27,563 nucleotides of DNA, taken from contig JACKBV010000043.1 of NCBI GenBank assembly GCA_020634315.1, positions 1 through 27,563 on the forward strand. The letters are read 5' to 3'. This document shows, piece by piece, positions 1-8,504 of the stretch (its first letter is position 1; each line of letters begins with the position of its first letter). The translations under genes were made by a program, and so were the position numbers. The notes beneath the pieces were generated by a model. That model was not told the DNA's origin, did no database searches, and saw only the letters and a list, made by a program, of their open reading frames with translations. The DNA is from Ardenticatenaceae bacterium (GTDB lineage: Bacteria > Chloroflexota > Anaerolineae > Promineifilales > Promineifilaceae).

Positions 1-2066
1 GTGGCTTTACCCATGCCTTTGAAAACGAAACCGTCGATACCTGGGTCAGCCAGGATTGGAGCAGCTACGAAGGCATTGCCTTCTGGTACTACGGCACGGG
101 CACGGGCACGACTGTTTTTGTCGATGTCGCCGAAAACCGTAACCCTGGCGCTACCACTGACGATGCCGAGCGTTGGAGCTATGAGTGGACAGATGACACG
201 GCCGGTTGGCAGTTTGTCGAAATTTCGTTTGCGGAAATGGTGCGCAAAGATATTGGCAACGGTGCGCCAAATGATGGCTGGACAGGTGAAGAGGTTCATG
301 GTTGGGCGTTTGGCACAACTGGAACGGACGGCAACACTGAGAATCGTTACGTAGATGATTTCAGTATCTATGGCAATCTTGGTGGTGCGCAAGAGCTGGA
401 ATTAGCGTTTGCTGCGGCTGAGTATGAAGTGGTGGAAGGGGAAACGGCCGTTATCACGGTTGCCCTCACCATCCCTGCCCCGTATGCCATCATGGTCGAT
501 TACGCTACGACCGCAGGCTACGCCACACCAGAACGGGATTACACACCGGTTAACGGCACACTCACCATTCCTGCTGGCGCTACCGAGCAAACCTTCACCA
601 TTCCCACGCTGGATGATGACAAGCACGAAGCGGAAGAAAAACTGCTGTTGGTGCTGTCCAATCCGGTCAGCGTGACGATGGGTTTCCAATCCCGCGCCAT
701 GCTCAATATTGTGGATGACGATCCCCTTGACCCGGCCTTGGTTCATGATTTTGAAGGGTATCACTCCTTCGATACGACCGGCGATGTAGACCTCTCCATT
801 GCTGAAATCATGAGTGGCGACACGATGGCGCTGCCCGGACAAGGGAATTACGAGCAGGTACTCGGCGTTGAGTATGACACGACAGGTGCGGCGGCAATGT
901 TCACGCAAACCTTTGAGGAACCGCGTGATTGGAGCAGCTACGACGGGTTGAGCTTCTGGTATTATGGCAGCGGCAGCGGTGACACCATTACGGTGGAACT
1001 GTTGGAGAATCAAATCACGACAACGGCCGTTGTGCCTGCTTCTGATTGGACATTGGTTTGGAGCGATGAGTTCAACGGCACGGCCGGAACGCCGCCTAAC
1101 CCGAACACCTGGAAGCATGAAATTGGCGATGGGACGCTGAACGACATCCCCGGCTGGGGCAACAGCGAGTCGGAGTATTACACCAACAGCACCGATAACG
1201 CGGCGTTGGATGGCAATGGCAATCTGGCGATCACGATGCAGAAGGTGAACACCGCGACGACTGATTTGTCTTGCTGGTATGGCCCCTGTGAGTACACCTC
1301 GGCGCGGTTGATTTCTGCGGATCGGATGGCGTATGAATACGGCCGTATCGAAGCTCGCATTCAGGTTCCCAACGGTGGCAGTGGTCTCTGGCCCGCCTTC
1401 TGGATGCTGGGCACGAATATCGGCGAAGTAGATTGGCCGCAAAGCGGTGAAATCGACATCATGGAATATGTCAGCCGCCTCCCCACCGAGGTGTTTGGCA
1501 CGATTCATGGCCCCGGTTATTCTGGCGGTGCTTCCTTTGGCGGTATCTACGATTTCGGCGTACCCGTTTCGCAAACCTATCACACCTTCTCTGTGGAATG
1601 GGGTCCAGACGAAATCCATTGGTACGTGGATGGCATCAACTATCACAATGCTACCCCGGCCGATGTTGCCCCGAATGAATGGGTGTACAACCATCCTTTC
1701 TACATCATTCTCAATATGGCGATTGGCGGTAACTTTGGTGGCGGCATTGACCCCAACATCGTCTTCCCGCAGCAAATGTTGGTTGACTATGTGCGCGTCT
1801 ATCAGGCGGAAAACACATCAGAGCGATTTGAGGCCACCTTTGTGGATGATTTCACGGGTTGGAAACAAATCACGCTGCCGTTTGCTGGCTTTGCCCGCAG
1901 TGCGACACAGCCTGTGGGTGCGCCGGATGATGGCCTGACTTTGACAGAAGTTTGGGGGTACGGTTTTGTGTTGCCCAGCGACAGCACCGGATTGTTCTAT
2001 CTCGATCAGGTGCGCTTGATGAACTACACAACGCTGTACTTGCCGGTTGTCTTCAGGCAACCTTAG
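1..2066 (+). CDS. Secreted multidomain GH16 beta-glucanase (laminarinase type), 5' end missing
   Basis: The reading frame is open from base 3 and has no plausible start before the window edge, so the gene enters from the left; an internal ATG at 237 is not the true start. Visible domains in order are a CBM11/CIA30-like beta-sandwich (about 6-375), a Calx-beta domain (about 400-720), the first half of a second CBM-like domain (about 750-1014), a GH16 catalytic domain (about 1050-1810), and the second half of that CBM-like domain (about 1818-2024). The GH16 signature reads GEIDIMEY, with nucleophile Glu at 1449-1451, Asp at 1455-1457 and acid/base Glu at 1464-1466. The preceding WGNSESEYYT stretch is typical of bacterial laminarinases acting on beta-1,3-glucan. 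The protein ends in LYLPVVFRQP, a hydrophobic tail like those I recall on exported Chloroflexota proteins. Export is inferred because the N-terminus is not visible. Substrate specificity within GH16 is not proven. Confidence 0.9.
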   Translation, partial: GFTHAFENETVDTWVSQDWSSYEGIAFWYYGTGTGTTVFVDVAENRNPGATTDDAERWSYEWTDDTAGWQFVEISFAEMVRKDIGNGAPNDGWTGEEVHGWAFGTTGTDGNTENRYVDDFSIYGNLGGAQELELAFAAAEYEVVEGETAVITVALTIPAPYAIMVDYATTAGYATPERDYTPVNGTLTIPAGATEQTFTIPTLDDDKHEAEEKLLLVLSNPVSVTMGFQSRAMLNIVDDDPLDPALVHDFEGYHSFDTTGDVDLSIAEIMSGDTMALPGQGNYEQVLGVEYDTTGAAAMFTQTFEEPRDWSSYDGLSFWYYGSGSGDTITVELLENQITTTAVVPASDWTLVWSDEFNGTAGTPPNPNTWKHEIGDGTLNDIPGWGNSESEYYTNSTDNAALDGNGNLAITMQKVNTATTDLSCWYGPCEYTSARLISADRMAYEYGRIEARIQVPNGGSGLWPAFWMLGTNIGEVDWPQSGEIDIMEYVSRLPTEVFGTIHGPGYSGGASFGGIYDFGVPVSQTYHTFSVEWGPDEIHWYVDGINYHNATPADVAPNEWVYNHPFYIILNMAIGGNFGGGIDPNIVFPQQMLVDYVRVYQAENTSERFEATFVDDFTGWKQITLPFAGFARSATQPVGAPDDGLTLTEVWGYGFVLPSDSTGLFYLDQVRLMNYTTLYLPVVFRQP

Positions 2067-2083
2067 TAATTGTTTTTGATAGC

Positions 2084-2119
2084 AAGCCAGGCTTTTGCAA
2101 AAAAGCCTGGCTTTTCTTT
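2084..2119 (+). terminator. Rho-independent terminator of the GH16 gene
   Basis: A perfect 13-bp stem (AAGCCAGGCTTTT at 2084-2096, its complement at 2101-2113) with a 4-nt GCAA loop is followed by a T-rich run. It lies 17 nt after the GH16 stop codon and separates that gene from the next transcription unit. Confidence 0.9.
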
Positions 2120-2187
2120 ATGGCTGGAATTTGATTTGGCGTGCTTGATTAGTGCAGAGACAATATACGGCCGTAAAGCATCAATCA

Positions 2188-2220
2188 TTAGCCGTAAGCC
2201 GCGCAATGGCTTACGGCTAA
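2188..2220 (+). promoter_or_regulatory. Perfect 13-bp inverted repeat just upstream of the 1159-aa gene
   Basis: TTAGCCGTAAGCC (2188-2200), a 7-nt spacer, and the exact complement (2208-2220). It ends 16 nt before the ATG at 2237 and has no T-tract, so it is not a standard terminator. It could be an operator or a 5'-UTR hairpin. No Shine-Dalgarno sequence is visible between it and the start codon. Confidence 0.5.
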
Positions 2221-2236
2221 CAAACATTAGACAACC

Positions 2237-5200
2237 ATGACACACACACACACCTATCTTGGCAGCGCACCCGTTTGGGTGAATGAAGCACAACCCACCG
2301 GCACATACGTCCAACTTTTGGGCGAGACCTATTACCGCATTGCTGATTATGACCAGATGCCACCTTTCTTCATGACTCTTGTCAGCGGCGCTGATCATTG
2401 GCTGTTTATCAGCAGCACCGGTGGCTTGACGGCTGGTCGCACCCATGCCGATTTGGCCCTGTTTCCCTATGAGACCGAGGATAAGCTGACGGCTAACAGC
2501 AGCCACACGGGCAGTAAGACGGTTTTCCTGGTGACGCGAAACGGCCGTATCCATCTTTGGGAGCCTTTTTCCGCCTGCCATGTTGGCGTTTATCGCTGCC
2601 AGCGTAACCTCTACAAAAACATCTACGGCAACAAACTCGTTTTTGAGGAAGTGAACCACGATCTGGGGTTAACCTGGCGTACAGCCTGGCGCACCGGTGA
2701 CCGCTTTGGCTTCATTCGCAGCAGTTGGCTGCGCAATGATGGCGATGCCGCTTGTCAGGTGTCGCTGCTCGATGGTTTGCAAAACGTGCTGCCCTATGGC
2801 GCAACGGTCGCCATGCAAACATCCCTCAGCAGTTTGCTGCACGCGTACAAGCGCAGTGAAGTTGATGCGCAGAGCGGGCTGGCGACGTTTGCCCTCAGTG
2901 CCACGCTCACCGATCAGGCTGAACCAAGCGAATCGCTGCGCACAACGGCGGTCTGGCAGGTTGGATTGGACCATGCGCGTTATCTGCTAAGTGTCAATCA
3001 GCTTGATGCCTTTCGTCATGGGCTGTCCATCCAGCCCGAACAAGATATACGTGGGCGGGCGGGTGCTTACCTCGTAAATGCGGAATTGGAGTTGGCGGCA
3101 GCGGCAACCCATGCCTGGCACGTTGTTGCCGATGTGAACCAGGACAGCGCGGATGTCGTTTCGTTGGCCCAATTGCTGCTGGCTGACAAAGAAACCATTG
3201 TGCAGCAGCTTGAGGCGGATATTGATGCGGGAACGGCCGTTCTCCTCAACTATGTCGCAGCGGCCGATGGTTTGCAGCAAACGGCCGAACCGACCACTGG
3301 CGCTCATCACTTTGCCAACGTCATGTTCAACGTCATGCGCGGCGGCATTTTTAATGGCGGTTATCAGGTGGAAAAGCAAGATTTGCTCGATTTTGTCGCC
3401 ACGCGTAACCGCCCCCTGGCGCAAGCGCACGCGGCCTGGCTGGCGGCGCTGCCAGACAAAATGACAGTCGATGATTTATACGCCGCACTGGCGCAAGCGG
3501 GCGTGCCTGATTTGGTGCGGCTTGGCTACGAATATTTACCGCTCACCTTTAGCCGCCGCCATGGCGATCCCAGCCGCCCCTGGAACCAATTTGCCATTAA
3601 CCTGAAACAGCCCGATGGCTCGCCCCGGCTTGATTACCAGGGCAACTGGCGTGACATTTTCCAAAATTGGGAGCCGTTGGCGCTGGCCTTTCCCGCGTAT
3701 GTGGAGGGGATCATTGCCAAGTTCCTCAATGCGACAACGGCTGATGGCTATAACCCGTATCGCGTCACGCGCGATGGCATTGAGTGGGAAGTCCCAGAGC
3801 CGAGTAATCCCTGGGCAAATATTGGCTATTGGAGCGACCATCAGATTATTTATCTGCAAAAGTTGTTGGAGATTGCGCAGCAAGCGCATCCTGGCACGGT
3901 GCAGTCGTTGTGGAATCGCCCCGTTTTTGCGTATGCCAATGTGCCGTACCGTTTACGGCCGTATCCACAAATGCTGGCCGATTGGTACAACACCATTGAT
4001 TTTGATTGGGAGTTGGAGCGGACGGTGGAAACGGCCGTTGCCGCAATGGGCACAGACGGGCGTTTGCTGCGGGACGAGAGCGGCCAAGTCATCCACGTCA
4101 CGATGATGGAAAAGCTGTTGGTTTTGCTGTTGGCTAAGCTGACCAATCTGGTGCCGGAAGGCGGCATTTGGATGAACACACAGCGCCCGGAATGGAACGA
4201 TGCCAATAATGCCTTGGTCGGCAAGGGGCTGTCTGTCGTGACGACCGCGTATTTGCGCCGCTTCATTGCGTTTTGGCAGGCGCAGTTGGTTGGCATGGAA
4301 GCGACCGATTTTATGGTGAATACGGCCGTTGCCGACCTCTTTGCGCAGGTTCAGGCCATCTTTGCCGCCCATCAGCCACATCTGGCAGCCGGTTTTGGCA
4401 GCCAGGAGCGGCGCATCATGATGGACGAATTGGGCACGGCAGCCAGCGGTTATCGCGCCGCCATTTATGCCGATGGTTTGTCCGCAACACAAACTGCGTT
4501 GAATGGGCAAACGATTGCCGAGCTGTTGGCGCTGGCGCAGGCGTACATTGAGCAAACCCTGCGTGCCAACCGGCGTGCCGACGCCCTTTATCACGCCTAT
4601 AACATTTTGCATGTGCATGATCAAGGCGTTGATGTGGAACACCTCTACTTGATGTTGGAAGGGCAGGTGGCGATTTTATCGTCGGGCATGTTGGCGGCAG
4701 ACGAGGCGCTGGCGCTGCTGCATAGTTTGCGCCACAGTGACCTTTATCGTGCTGACCAACACACGTATCTGCTTTATCCAAACCGTGATTTGCCCGGTTT
4801 CCGCCAGAAAAACAATGTGGCGGCGGCACAAGTGGCGGCTTCGCCGTTGGTGACGGCGCTGCACGCGGCAGGCGACACACGTTTGCTCATCCGCGATGCG
4901 GCCGGTGTGTATCATTTCAATGGCGGTTTTCGCAATGACAGGGATGTGGCACGCACGCTAGATGTGCTGGCGCAAGAACCTGCTTATGCGCATCTGGTTG
5001 CTGCTGAACGTGACGCCATTCTCAATTTGTTTGAAATGACGTTTGCGCATCGCGCTTTTACCGGTCGTTCTGGCACCTTTTTTGCTTATGAAGGGCTGGG
5101 CAGCACTTATTGGCACATGGTTGCCAAGCTGTTGTTGGCGGTGCAGGAGTGTTATCGGACGGCGCTGGACGAGGGCGCGGCAACGGCCGTTACCACAGCA

Positions 5201-5716
5201 TTAGCTGCCGCCTACTACGACATTCGCGCCGGGTTGGGCTTCAACAAATCGCCGGCTGAGTATGGCGCATTCCCGACTGACCCCTATTCGCACACACCCG
5301 CTGGCAGAGGAGCACAGCAGCCGGGCATGACCGGCCAGGTGAAAGAAGAGATTTTGACGCGTTGGGGCGAATTGGGCGTGTTTGTGCAAGATGGCGTGCT
5401 CCATTTTGCGCCGACGCTGCTGCGTTCCCAAGAGTTTTTGCATGAGCCGGGCTGCTTTGTCTATGTAGATGATGATGGGCAGCAGCAAACATTGTCGCTG
5501 CCTGCGCACGCGCTGGCTTTCACGTTTTGCCAGACGCCGATTGTGTATATACTGGGAGATGTGCAGGAGATAGAGGTGGTGTGGGGTAACGGCCGTACCA
5601 CGCGCATTTCCGGGCACAGCCTGGATGCTGATACCAGTCGGCACATTTTTGCCCGCGATGAGCAGGTAAAAACAGTCTATGTGACGGTTCACATGGGCAA
5701 AAGAGCGTCTGGCTGA
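2237..5716 (+). CDS. Large cytoplasmic protein of unknown family, probably carbohydrate-active
   Basis: This is a 1159-residue protein without signal peptide or membrane segments. I do not recognise a named family with confidence. Roughly the first 270 residues look beta-rich and the remainder mostly helical, like the beta-sandwich plus (alpha/alpha)6-barrel layout of GH94/GH65-type phosphorylases and hydrolases. Conspicuous Trp/acid-rich blocks that could line an active site are GNWRDIFQNWE (residues 469-479), EWNDANN (652-658) and GLGFNKSPAEYG (999-1010), with GQVKEE starting at 1033. It lies 25 bp upstream of a GH3 beta-glucosidase gene and downstream of a GH16 glucanase gene, so a role in intracellular processing of beta-glucan oligosaccharides is inferred. 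Phosphorolysis (GH94/GH149/GH161-like) is one possibility and is not shown by the sequence. The start has no clear ribosome-binding site. Confidence 0.75.
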   Translation: MTHTHTYLGSAPVWVNEAQPTGTYVQLLGETYYRIADYDQMPPFFMTLVSGADHWLFISSTGGLTAGRTHADLALFPYETEDKLTANSSHTGSKTVFLVTRNGRIHLWEPFSACHVGVYRCQRNLYKNIYGNKLVFEEVNHDLGLTWRTAWRTGDRFGFIRSSWLRNDGDAACQVSLLDGLQNVLPYGATVAMQTSLSSLLHAYKRSEVDAQSGLATFALSATLTDQAEPSESLRTTAVWQVGLDHARYLLSVNQLDAFRHGLSIQPEQDIRGRAGAYLVNAELELAAAATHAWHVVADVNQDSADVVSLAQLLLADKETIVQQLEADIDAGTAVLLNYVAAADGLQQTAEPTTGAHHFANVMFNVMRGGIFNGGYQVEKQDLLDFVATRNRPLAQAHAAWLAALPDKMTVDDLYAALAQAGVPDLVRLGYEYLPLTFSRRHGDPSRPWNQFAINLKQPDGSPRLDYQGNWRDIFQNWEPLALAFPAYVEGIIAKFLNATTADGYNPYRVTRDGIEWEVPEPSNPWANIGYWSDHQIIYLQKLLEIAQQAHPGTVQSLWNRPVFAYANVPYRLRPYPQMLADWYNTIDFDWELERTVETAVAAMGTDGRLLRDESGQVIHVTMMEKLLVLLLAKLTNLVPEGGIWMNTQRPEWNDANNALVGKGLSVVTTAYLRRFIAFWQAQLVGMEATDFMVNTAVADLFAQVQAIFAAHQPHLAAGFGSQERRIMMDELGTAASGYRAAIYADGLSATQTALNGQTIAELLALAQAYIEQTLRANRRADALYHAYNILHVHDQGVDVEHLYLMLEGQVAILSSGMLAADEALALLHSLRHSDLYRADQHTYLLYPNRDLPGFRQKNNVAAAQVAASPLVTALHAAGDTRLLIRDAAGVYHFNGGFRNDRDVARTLDVLAQEPAYAHLVAAERDAILNLFEMTFAHRAFTGRSGTFFAYEGLGSTYWHMVAKLLLAVQECYRTALDEGAATAVTTALAAAYYDIRAGLGFNKSPAEYGAFPTDPYSHTPAGRGAQQPGMTGQVKEEILTRWGELGVFVQDGVLHFAPTLLRSQEFLHEPGCFVYVDDDGQQQTLSLPAHALAFTFCQTPIVYILGDVQEIEVVWGNGRTTRISGHSLDADTSRHIFARDEQVKTVYVTVHMGKRASG

Positions 5717-5741
5717 AATAAAATTTACAGAGAGAAAAAGT

Positions 5742-8390
5742 ATGGAAGAGAAAATTGAAACATTGTTGAGCGAAATGACCCTGGCCGAAAAAGTATCATT
5801 ATTGGCTGGGGCAGACATGTGGCGCACGGTGGCGATTGAGCGGCTGGGTGTTCCGTCCGTACAAGTGACCGATGGCCCGAATGGCGCACGCGGCACAGAT
5901 GATAATTTGGGCAAAACCTCCATGTGTTTTCCGGTGGGGGTGGCTATGGGCGCAACCTGGAACCCCGACCTGATTCGGCGTGTTGGCGTCAAGTTGGCGG
6001 CCGAAGCGCGGGCGAAGGGTGGGCATGTATTGCTGGCACCAACGGTGAACATTCATCGCACGCCCAATGCTGGCCGTAATTTTGAATGTTTTGCCGAAGA
6101 CCCGTATCTCAGCGGAACCATTGCCTCGGCTTATATCAATGGCTTGCAAAGCCAGGGCGTGGCCGCGTGTATCAAGCATTTTGTGGCAAATGATCAGGAG
6201 TTTGAGCGGCAATCGATCAGTTCTGAGGTGACGGAACGGCCGTTGCGCGAACTCTACCTGGAGCCATTCCGCATTGCCATGCAGCACGCCCATCCGTGGA
6301 GCATCATGAGTTCCTACAATCGTGTCAACGGCACTTTTGCCAGCGAAAACGATGTCACCCTGCGCGAGATTTTGAAGGGCGAATGGGGCTATGATGGCTT
6401 CGTCATATCCGATTGGTATGGCACCTACACCGATGCTGTGCCCGCTGGCGGGTTGGATTTGGAAATGCCCGGCCCGGCACGCTGGATGAACCCGGAAAAA
6501 ATCGTTGCCCAGATAAAGGCAGGCGAACTTGACGAAGCCGTAATTGATGACAAAGTGCGCCGTTTGCTGCGTTTGATGGAGCGTGTGGGTGCGTTTGCGC
6601 CGCAGCCGCCCGTTGTCGTCGATGAAGCAGCCGATAGTCAACTGGCACGCACCGTGGCAGCGGAAGCGATTGTTTTGCTGAAAAATGAGGGTGGACTGCT
6701 GCCGCTAGACCCGGCGCAGGCGCAGACCATTGCCGTAATTGGCGAAAATGCGCAGTGGGCGCAAATTATGGGCGGCGGTAGTTCACAGGTGAATGCGCAT
6801 TATGTGGTGTCGCCGCTGGCGGGCATTCGGGCGCGAGTTGGCGATACGGCACAGGTGCCATATGCCATTGGCTGCCCTGTTCACAAATTGCCGCCGCTGC
6901 TGGAACCTGCCTGGTTAACGGCAGAGGATGGCGTAAGCCGTGGCTTGACGCTTTCGTATTTTGACAACCTGACATTGAGTGGAACGCCTGTCCACACTGA
7001 AGTGATTCAGAAAAGCACGCTCTCTTGGTTTGGCACGGTGAATCCATATATTGACCCGTCGCACTTTTCGCTGCGCTTGCAAGGAACGCTGACTGTCCCG
7101 GAGAGTCGGGAGTATGAACTGCATTTGAGCAGTGCCGGACGCAGCCGTTTGCTGTTGGATGGTGTGGTGCAGTTTGACAGCGGCGAGCAGGCAACAGATG
7201 CGGACAGCACGGTAGCGGAGCCGGTGCGTGTGGTGTTGGAGGAGAAACGGCCGTATCGCCTTACCGTCGAATTCATCACCAATCCTGATGCGCGTTGGCG
7301 GATGCTGCGGCTTGGTTGTCCGCCCGTTTTGCCCGCCGACCCCATTCAAGCGGCGGTTGATTTGGCGGCGCAGGCTGATGTGGCTGTCATCGTCGCTGGC
7401 TTGTCCCAAGAGTGGGAAAGCGAAGGTTTTGACCGGCCCGATTTGCGTTTGGTGGGGCAGCAAGATGAGTTGATTGCCCGTGTCGCTGCGGCAAACCCGC
7501 GTACCATCGTCGTCTTGAACGTTGGGTCGCCGGTCGAGATGCCCTGGGTGGAGACGGTTCCGGCGGTGTTGCAGCAGTGGTATGGCGGGCAGGAAGCGGG
7601 CAATGCGCTGGCCGATGTCTTGTTTGGCGATGTGAATCCGTCGGCCAAGCTGCCGACCACATTCCCGCAGCGATACGTGGACAATCCCGCTTACATCAAT
7701 TTCCCCGGCGAGAATGGCAAGGTGTATTACGGCGAGGGTATTTTTGTTGGCTATCGCTACTACGACAAGAAAGATATTGCGCCCTTGTTCCCGTTTGGGC
7801 ATGGGTTGTCGTACACCACGTTTGCCTATGACAATCTTCGTGTCAATGGTGATTCGTTTGCCCCTGGTGATGACATTGCCGTGAGCGTGGATGTGACGAA
7901 CAACGGTGCTGTTGCCGGGCAGGAAGTGGTGCAACTGTATGTGCATGATGTGGAAGCGCGTTTGGTACGGCCGTTGCAAGAACTGAAAGCCTTTGCCAAA
8001 GTTGCTCTGCAACCGGGCGAGACGAAAACCATCACCTTCCACTTAGACCAGCAGTCGTTGGCTTTTTACGATCCGGCCGTGCCCGGCTGGGTCACAGAAC
8101 CGGGCCAATTTGAAGTACGCGTGGGGCGTTCATCGCGGGACATTTGCCTGAATGCTGCTTTTACCTGGCAGGGTGAGCGTCACACATTGCACGTTGGGCT
8201 GAAATTAGAGGCGCTGTTGGCTGATGAACGCGGCGCGGCCATCTTGCGGACGCATTTGGGCGACTTGCTAAATCATCCAGAAGCAGGCATGGCTATGGGT
8301 ATGACCTTGGTGCAGCTTGCCGGGTTTGTGCCAGACTTGCTGCCGCAAGAGAAGATAGATGCCATTGACGCTGCGCTGCAAGCCGCCTAA
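5742..8390 (+). CDS. GH3 beta-glucosidase with PA14 insertion
   Basis: An 882-residue family 3 glycoside hydrolase that removes terminal beta-linked glucose. The N-terminal TIM-barrel carries VTDGPNGARG, RNFECFAEDPYL and KHFVAND. The catalytic nucleophile is Asp224 in the ISDWYG motif (codon 6411-6413). A PA14-like beta domain (about residues 400-530) interrupts the alpha/beta sandwich domain, as in BglX/KmBglI-type enzymes, where PA14 limits the substrate to short oligosaccharides. A fibronectin-III-like domain (about 690-800, starting near FGHGLSYTTF) follows, then a helical tail of about 60 residues rich in Leu and Ala. No signal peptide is present, so it should act on imported oligosaccharides. 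It lies 25 bp after the unknown large gene, with an AGAGAG ribosome-binding site, and the two are probably co-transcribed. Confidence 0.93.
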   Translation: MEEKIETLLSEMTLAEKVSLLAGADMWRTVAIERLGVPSVQVTDGPNGARGTDDNLGKTSMCFPVGVAMGATWNPDLIRRVGVKLAAEARAKGGHVLLAPTVNIHRTPNAGRNFECFAEDPYLSGTIASAYINGLQSQGVAACIKHFVANDQEFERQSISSEVTERPLRELYLEPFRIAMQHAHPWSIMSSYNRVNGTFASENDVTLREILKGEWGYDGFVISDWYGTYTDAVPAGGLDLEMPGPARWMNPEKIVAQIKAGELDEAVIDDKVRRLLRLMERVGAFAPQPPVVVDEAADSQLARTVAAEAIVLLKNEGGLLPLDPAQAQTIAVIGENAQWAQIMGGGSSQVNAHYVVSPLAGIRARVGDTAQVPYAIGCPVHKLPPLLEPAWLTAEDGVSRGLTLSYFDNLTLSGTPVHTEVIQKSTLSWFGTVNPYIDPSHFSLRLQGTLTVPESREYELHLSSAGRSRLLLDGVVQFDSGEQATDADSTVAEPVRVVLEEKRPYRLTVEFITNPDARWRMLRLGCPPVLPADPIQAAVDLAAQADVAVIVAGLSQEWESEGFDRPDLRLVGQQDELIARVAAANPRTIVVLNVGSPVEMPWVETVPAVLQQWYGGQEAGNALADVLFGDVNPSAKLPTTFPQRYVDNPAYINFPGENGKVYYGEGIFVGYRYYDKKDIAPLFPFGHGLSYTTFAYDNLRVNGDSFAPGDDIAVSVDVTNNGAVAGQEVVQLYVHDVEARLVRPLQELKAFAKVALQPGETKTITFHLDQQSLAFYDPAVPGWVTEPGQFEVRVGRSSRDICLNAAFTWQGERHTLHVGLKLEALLADERGAAILRTHLGDLLNHPEAGMAMGMTLVQLAGFVPDLLPQEKIDAIDAALQAA

Positions 8391-8462
8391 CTGTATTGGG
8401 TTGGTTTGTGAACAGGGGAATTGGCTGAAACTGTGACGATAAACGAATGTTAGAGCAGTGAT

Positions 8463-8503
8463 AAAAGGACTGCGCTCCACAGCAGGAGCGCAGTCCTTTT
8501 TTT
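8463..8503. terminator. Bidirectional terminator between GH3 and aldolase genes
   Basis: A 16-bp perfect stem (AAAAGGACTGCGCTCC at 8463-8478, complement at 8485-8500) with an ACAGCA loop has a T-run on the + strand and a T4 run on the - strand. It sits between convergent genes and can stop transcription from both sides. Confidence 0.92.
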
Positions 8504-8504
8504 A

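Noticed and set aside
402..1775. Long antisense ORF (457 codons) opposite the GH16 gene
   Set aside because: The sense strand encodes clear GH16 and Calx-beta motifs. The antisense product has no recognisable domain and arises from GC-biased codon usage.
5201..6052. Antisense ORF of 283 codons spanning the end of the unknown gene and the start of the GH3 gene
   Set aside because: It crosses two sense genes and their junction, and no domain or ribosome-binding site supports it.
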